A model generated the notes under the pieces. The model saw only the letters and a list, made by a program, of their open reading frames with translations. It did no database searches and was not told where the DNA came from. Positions 58,282 to 64,000 of a DNA stretch of 64,000 bases are shown in pieces. Every line of letters begins with the position of its first letter. Position 1 is the stretch's first letter. The stretch is from assembly GCF_030272615.1 (NCBI RefSeq), contig NC_081406.1:173546861-173610860 (forward strand). The letters run 5' to 3'. This DNA is from Cryptomeria japonica (taxonomy: Eukaryota; Streptophyta; Pinopsida; Cupressales; Cupressaceae). Position numbers and translations under genes: made by a program.

Positions 58282-59658
58282 ACACTACTGGTCAGACTAG
58301 CATGTACTTTGACACCTTTTATCCTTGGAAAAAGTCAAGAAGAGGAAACCAGGGATGAGGACTTAGTAGAATGGATCTATAAGGATCCTATCACCACAAA
58401 CATCCCACAAGCTAAGCTTCCCACGGATCAATATAGAAAGGGCCTTCTCATTATGCAAATAATGGGTTATGATGGTCAAAGTGCTTTAAGACCTTGCAAG
58501 CAAGGACAACATGAGCCGCTATAGCCGAAATTAAAACCCAAAGATAACACAGGCTTAGGCTTTCAAAAGGAGATCCTTCCTAAGCTCAGATTCAAAGGGA
58601 AACCCAGCAAACCACTATATCAACCTACTACAAAGAGGTCGCCTTTGATTATAAAAGTAGCACCCAAAACCATAGCAATTTCCCCATTGAGGCTAAAAAT
58701 CCCAGCGAAACCATCTACAATACCCATCATCCCACCAAGCAAACCAGTAACCCCATCAACAACAGTAATAACATCAATAGCACCATTAGCAATAGAAACT
58801 GTATCAGAACCCACAACAATATCTATGACACCAGTAGTTCCAGTAGAAGTAGCAGAGTCAACACTACCAATACTCCCCGTATCGGATTCACTGATCCCCA
58901 TAATCCTTCCTGCAACACCAATCATTTCATCTACAATGGTACATCAGCCAATCACACCTGCAGTGTTTAACTCAAAAGATATCCCAATATGGTATAGCAA
59001 TCGGATACTGGAAAGTGACTCAGAGACCGACTCACATGAGTGGGAGTTTGATTCAGTACATTTGAATACTTCAGACGAGGAAGACACGTCGCCCCTTCAA
59101 CCTCAAAAAGACATCCCTGTTTATGGAGAAGCGCAGATTAAAACCTCTTGGGTTCCTGAACTAGAAACATCTTCCACAGACCCTATGTTACATCCTACGC
59201 CCGATTCTGATAGGGAGAGTACCATCAACGACCTTGACCATAATGTCTTAACCCTCACTGACACATCTAACAAACTTAACCTAATCGATGAGGTAATGCC
59301 CATTATCCATCCTGAACTCATCGAATGGAACCAACCTAATCCCCTATGCCTTGACCACTTCCAAAATGATGAGGTGATCATTGACTTTTTGGAATTACGG
59401 GATAACATTCCAAGCGGGGATCACAAAACTGGATTCGCCATAGAATTTAATAGCGTAGCATACTTTGGGGCGGATGCCAAACCTTTCAGCTACAAAAATA
59501 TAACAATAAAACATGGATCTTCCAGTAAAAACCACATTGTGGCACTGTTTGATCCCACAAAATTAAAAAGAAAGAGCATATCCAATGGTGAAAACCTCTC
59601 TAAGGCGCCTGAGGATGAAAGGTTTAACATTCTCCCTTCTAGTACACAACAAGAATGA
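58282..59658 (+). pseudogene. Q G-patch domain and linker
   Basis: The G-patch (KGLLIMQIMGYD...GLGF, about 58435-58570) contains a stop (TAG 58522) and a Gly-to-Arg change (LRPCKQG versus LGYCKQG in P). The Pro/Thr/Ile-rich linker (58640-58930) and acidic segment follow. It ends in TGA 59656, shared with P 25787. Confidence 0.75.
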
Positions 59659-61625
59659 TCAACAATTCTCATCGAGGAAACCAAAGAATACAATGTGGGG
59701 ACTTCACCACATACATCTGGCATCTCTTTAACTCCAGAGGAACAACCTAAGTTTGTAGAGTTCTTCAAGAAGCATCATATCAACTTCACATGGTCATACG
59801 CAGATATGCTTGGGCTTGATCTTGATTTAGTCATTCATCACCTCACTGTAGCAGAAGGACCCAAACCTGTCAAGCAGAAGCTTTGCAAGATGCATCCTCA
59901 AATTGCAGTACTAGTCAAAGCAAAACTTAAGAAACTCCTAGATGTTGGTTTTATTAGACCAATTGATTATGCAGATTGGATATCCAATATTGTGCCTGTC
60001 GGCAAACCAAATTGGGGCATCCGTATCTGTACTAACTTTAGAGATCTGAACAAAGCATGTCCTAAAGATGACTTCCCCCTACCAAACATCGACATCATAG
60101 TAGACCTAACAGCAAGACATGGCATGCTTTCACTCATGGATGGCTTTTCAGGGTACAATCAGATAAAGATCGCACCAGAGGATCAACATAAGATGACCTT
60201 CACCTATCCATGGGGAACATACTACTGGAATGTAATGCCTTTTGGTCTAAAGAATGTGAGAGCGACCTATCAATGAGAAATGACCACCATCTTCCATGAC
60301 ATGATGCATATTATAATGGAAGATTATGTTGATGACTTAGTGGCAAAATCACTCACAAGAGAAGGCCATTTGGACATATTAGAGAAAATCTTTGGCAGAC
60401 TAGAACAATATCATGTTCGACTCAACCCAAAGAAATGTGTCTTTGGAGTAACCTTAGGAAAACTTCTAGGATACATTGTCTCAAGTAAAGGTATTGAGGT
60501 TGACCCAGCAAAGGTCAAAGCAATCATCCAGACATGCCACCTCCAAAGAACATCAGCCAGCTAAGGACACTACAAGGGCGACTTCATTCTATCCGCAGTT
60601 TCATTGCACAACTGGCAGATAAATGTCACCCATTTACACACCTACTACACAAAAATATCCACTTTCAGTGGGATGCTAGACGCCAGCAAGCATTCCAGAT
60701 GCTTAAAGATTATCTCATGAATACACCATTGCTGATCCCACAAGATCTGAGTAAGCCTCTACTACTCTATATATTAGCAACTAATATAACATTAGGAGTG
60801 TTATTGGCTCAACACAATGTAGAAGGCAAATAATGTGCTATATACTACATCTCTTTCACACTGGTTGGCTATGAACTCAATTACACACCTATTGAGCGAG
60901 CTTGCCTAGCAGTAATCTTGGCAGCCACTAAACTGAGGCACTATCTGTTAACACATAAAGTACAACTAATTGCAAAGAGTGATCCACTCAAGTACTTACT
61001 TAGCAAAGCAGCATTGACAGGCCACTTGGCCAAATGGGTGATGATCCTAAGTGAATTTGACATTGAGTATGTGGACTGCAAGGCTATCAAAGGACAAGTT
61101 ATTGCAGATCAGTTGGCTGATGCACCCCTCATAGGCGATCATCCTCTCATTTCCAATTTTCCAGAATAAGAGATATTCATGACTAGAACATCACAATCGT
61201 GGAAACTATACTTTGATGGTTCATACACTAAGCATGGCTCCAGTGCAGGTATTCTGTTTATCACACCTCAAGGTGACAACATCCCGAAGTCTTACAGGCT
61301 TACATTTTTGTGTACAAACAACATAGTTGAATATGAGGCCTTGATCACAGGACTCAGGCTAGCCATACAATGGAAGTTACAAGAACTACAAGTATATGGC
61401 GACTCCCAACTAGTCATTTGACAAGCAATAGATGAATATCAGACCAAGGATGACAAACTCATGTCGTACAAGAAAATGGTGGATAGTCTAAAGGCATCAT
61501 TTACTACTATCACATTTGAGCAAATACCAAGAGATCGGAATCAAGTTGCTGATGCTATGGCTACCATTGCATCTCTCCTAAATCTTCCACAGAATTCAAC
61601 ACGCTATGAGTTCTTGGTTGAATAG
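59659..61625 (+). pseudogene. Q reverse transcriptase and two RNase H domains
   Basis: RT with YVDD intact (60324-60335); the conserved FGLKN.GATYQR box is broken by TGA at 60274 and Gly-to-Arg. A 2-base gain near 60530 shifts the frame. First RNase H about 60730-61130 with TAA 60831. Second RNase H from YFDGSYT (about 61208), with YGDSQLVI then TGA 61419. It ends with TAG 61623, homologous to TAG 27764 in P. Confidence 0.88.
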
Positions 61626-62948
61626 CTTTGGATTCTTGCTTATGATATCCCCGAATCTGAGATGATATGTTGCCTTGTCAGTTCTGAATCCCCATGGTAC
61701 GGTGAGTTTTACACCTACCTCCATGATCACACACTTCCCCTAACCAATCAAATAACCAACGTAAAACCTTCATTCGCCAAACCGCTTGATATATCATTAT
61801 TGTTGAAACCCTATACCGACACAGTCTTGATGGTACTCTCCTTCGATGTCTGGAACAAGATGAGATAACAAAGGCCTTGGAAGCGGTACATGAAGGAATT
61901 TGTGGAACTCATGCAAGCGGTCTGTCACTAGCCAAGAAAATCCTATGCACTAGATACTATTGACCATCCATGGAAAAAGACTCCTATTACTTTGTCCGAA
62001 AATGCAAGAAATGCCAAGATCATGGAGACCTGATATATGCACTAGCACAAGAACTGCAACCAATCACAACACCATGGCCTTTTTTTCAATGGGGCCTTGA
62101 CCTTATGGGTAAAATTCATCCATCTTCATCCAACGACCACAAATTCATTATAACCACCACCGAATATTTCACAAAATGGATCGAAGTTGTTCCACTTACC
62201 CAAGTCACCGACAAGAAGATCACCTCATTCATCCTTAATTACATCATCTGTTGGTATGGTGTACCCATGTCCATCATCACAGATAATGGTCTTTCATTCA
62301 AAAATCAGGATGTCCGTGAGCTCTGTGAGAAATTTCACATCCAACACCGCTTTTCCACTCCCTATTACCCACAAGGCAATGGTCAGACCAAAGCATCAAA
62401 CAAGAACATATTAAGAATCCTAAAGAAGATAGTCAATGATGTTGGTCGTGATTTTCATGTTCAATTGAATCCAGCACTATCGGTGTATCGAACTAGCATT
62501 CGAACCCCTACAGGCGCAACTCCCTACTCATTGGTCTATGGTGCAGAAGCTATTTTACCTATTGAGGTTGAGATACCATCACTATGGGTTTCCTTGCACA
62601 ATCTCATCGATGATGAAGCATACAGAGTATCCCGTCTCCAAGACTTGGAGCTACTTGATGAGAAATGACAAGCTGCATAAATCACCTCAAAGCCTATCAG
62701 CAATGCATGAGCAGAAGTTATAATCATCGAGTTTGACCTCGTACATTTGAGGTAGGTGATCTTGTTCTTTGAAAGAATCCTCATAACCAACCAAATCAAG
62801 AACATCAGAGAAAGTTTGAATCGAACTGGCTGGGTCCATATGTTATCACTGTTGTATTTGGGTCTGGGGCATATCAGTTGGCTACTTCCGAAGGAGAATT
62901 GCTAGCAAATCCAATCAACAGCATGAATCTCAAACGGTTTTATACCTA
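61626..62948 (+). pseudogene. Q integrase (catalytic Glu replaced by Lys)
   Basis: A one-base loss near 61745 relative to P changes the frame. The core keeps GLDLMG and TDNG (GAT 62282), but the third catalytic position is AAA at 62390 (GQTKAS versus GQAEAS in P). A TGA at 62666 and a further one-base loss near 62680 follow. The C-terminal end reads NWLGPYVIT and ends near 62947 (LKRFYT). Not functional. Confidence 0.88.
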
Positions 62949-64000
62949 AAAGTTGTAAAGAAAAACACCAAAAAACATTCAAAAAAATGTCTTGAAGAAA
63001 ATACAAAAACATCAAAATAGTAAAGAAAAATCATGCATCCAAACAGTGAACAACCACTTCGGTGGCACCTTGGGTAAGTGCGATGGTGAAAACCTAGCAA
63101 ACAGGCACCACTCGTAAAGGCTATGGCTCCATTGTCTTTCAAACTTGTTGCGATCACATTCATTACATCCATTCATCCATCTATCCAAGGTCATGGCTTG
63201 TTATTGATCTACAATCAAGGATAGTACTTCATGTGTCTTGCATCCCGCTTTTTTGAAGTCATGTCTAACTGGGGGCAATACCCTTAACCTATTGATGGAA
63301 GTGGATTCTACATTGTTTTGTGATTCACTGAGTTCTTCATTTCAAAATCATCTCACAAAATACCAAAAACATTGGAAAACTATCTCAAAAAATACCAAAA
63401 ACATTCAAAACTATCTCACAAAATCCAAAAACATGATAAAACATCAAGACAAACAAAAACATGGCAACACACATTGTACATACATTTTTCAGAACAGATA
63501 CCAAACAAGCATTGACAAAATACTCGCACGATGATCACTTCTCAAATCGACCAAACAATCAACATCAAACACGCAAACTGTCTAAACAAGGATACATCCT
63601 TCCTTACCAAAACAAAGACAAGATGACATTTTATTTGACAAGAAAATTTTGTTTAAGCTATCAAGTACTTGGTTGATTTGTAGGTTATTCATTCATATAT
63701 ATATATATTCCTACAACATTGTTTGTGTATCTTCTGCGAATTGTTTCGATGAAATTCTGGGGCATGTACTAATAGTGTCTACTTGGGAAGTTCACTAAGC
63801 TACGTGATCATAGGTAAAATACAGTCGTGGATCACTATGGCTTGCTGACTACAGTATATACCTCGACCATATGAGCATGAACCATTATCGAGGTTCCATA
63901 TTCTTTATTCTTTATATATGTTGTTTGCTTACAGGTACAATGCTCCATCTTTGGTTCCTACTATCTCATCCATGCTCGATAATGATTTATCTCTTACTAC
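62949..64000 (+). other. Q 3' tail, non-coding
   Basis: Aligned with P 29097 onward: the CACCTTGGGTAAGTGCGATG block, the CAAAAACATTC-type repeats (63355-63435) and the GGGGCATGTACTAAT block (63759). There is a TA microsatellite at 63697-63707. It runs off the window. Confidence 0.65.

Larger units (their letters stand above)
51302..64000 (+). mobile_element. Element Q: Tat-like Ty3/gypsy element, relative of P, runs off the window
   Basis: 5' LTR, primer-binding site, leader with ORF1, gag, protease, G-patch, RT, two RNase H domains, integrase and tail, in the order of P. The 3' LTR lies past 64000. It shows more stops than P, a 4-base deletion (near 57025) and further frameshifts near 60530, 61745 and 62680, so it is thoroughly non-coding for pol. 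It is collinear with P, so its 3' LTR is expected about 1.3-1.5 kb past the window end. Confidence 0.9.

Overview
The window looks like intergenic DNA from a large, retrotransposon-filled land-plant genome. The main evidence is the plant-type Ty3/gypsy polyprotein, which carries a second RNase H domain after the usual one, a hallmark of the Tat lineage. The 15-kb element size and the absence of any recognisable single-copy host gene in 64 kb fit the same picture. A gymnosperm or other giant-genome plant is plausible, but the sequence alone does not fix the taxon. No rRNA, tRNA, CRISPR or bacterial-type operon was seen.

Layout, left to right. 1-803 is a minisatellite of about 21-bp units in alternating orientation. 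820-1880 is a purine/pyrimidine-skewed repeat of about 100 bp whose strand polarity flips. 1881-3097 is AT-rich and unassigned. 3098-6083 is the 3' part and 3' LTR of an element here called C1. 6333-10242 holds a diverged LTR (D), a decayed integrase fragment (7227-8335) and the end of another LTR (R). 10321-33247 is element P, a Tat-like gypsy element of about 15.1 kb: LTR, a small leader ORF, gag, protease, G-patch, RT, two RNase H domains, integrase, long tail, LTR. Its protease region is split by N1 (16240-24076, minus strand), a 7.8-kb element with 1242-bp LTRs flanked by GGAAG duplications. 33248-34390 is a gag fragment ending in an LTR (34391-36042). That LTR also serves as the left LTR of C2, whose internal part (36043-39801) codes for a protease/G-patch protein. 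39802-43348 plus 51124-51301 is a decayed DNA-transposon-like region with a transposase-like ORF. It is split by N2 (43349-51123, plus strand, GAACT duplications), a sister of N1. From 51302 to the window end lies element Q, a more decayed relative of P whose 3' LTR is outside the window.

Three coding architectures coexist. P and Q have the full gag-pol domain set but carry many stops, and each has lost a different integrase catalytic residue. N1 and N2 code only for a large gag with a protease-like tail. C codes for a protease/G-patch protein without recognisable capsid or pol. All share similar primer-binding sites. N and C also share an identical stretch at the polypurine tract and LTR edge, and a long hairpin module of about 85 nt. 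This suggests, but does not prove, a community of non-autonomous elements moved in trans by a related autonomous element not present here.

The items most worth checking are: stop codons at three homologous domain boundaries in P and Q; the leader ORF conserved in both; the repeated long hairpin in N leaders and C LTRs; and a dating conflict in which nested N1 has more diverged LTRs than its host P.
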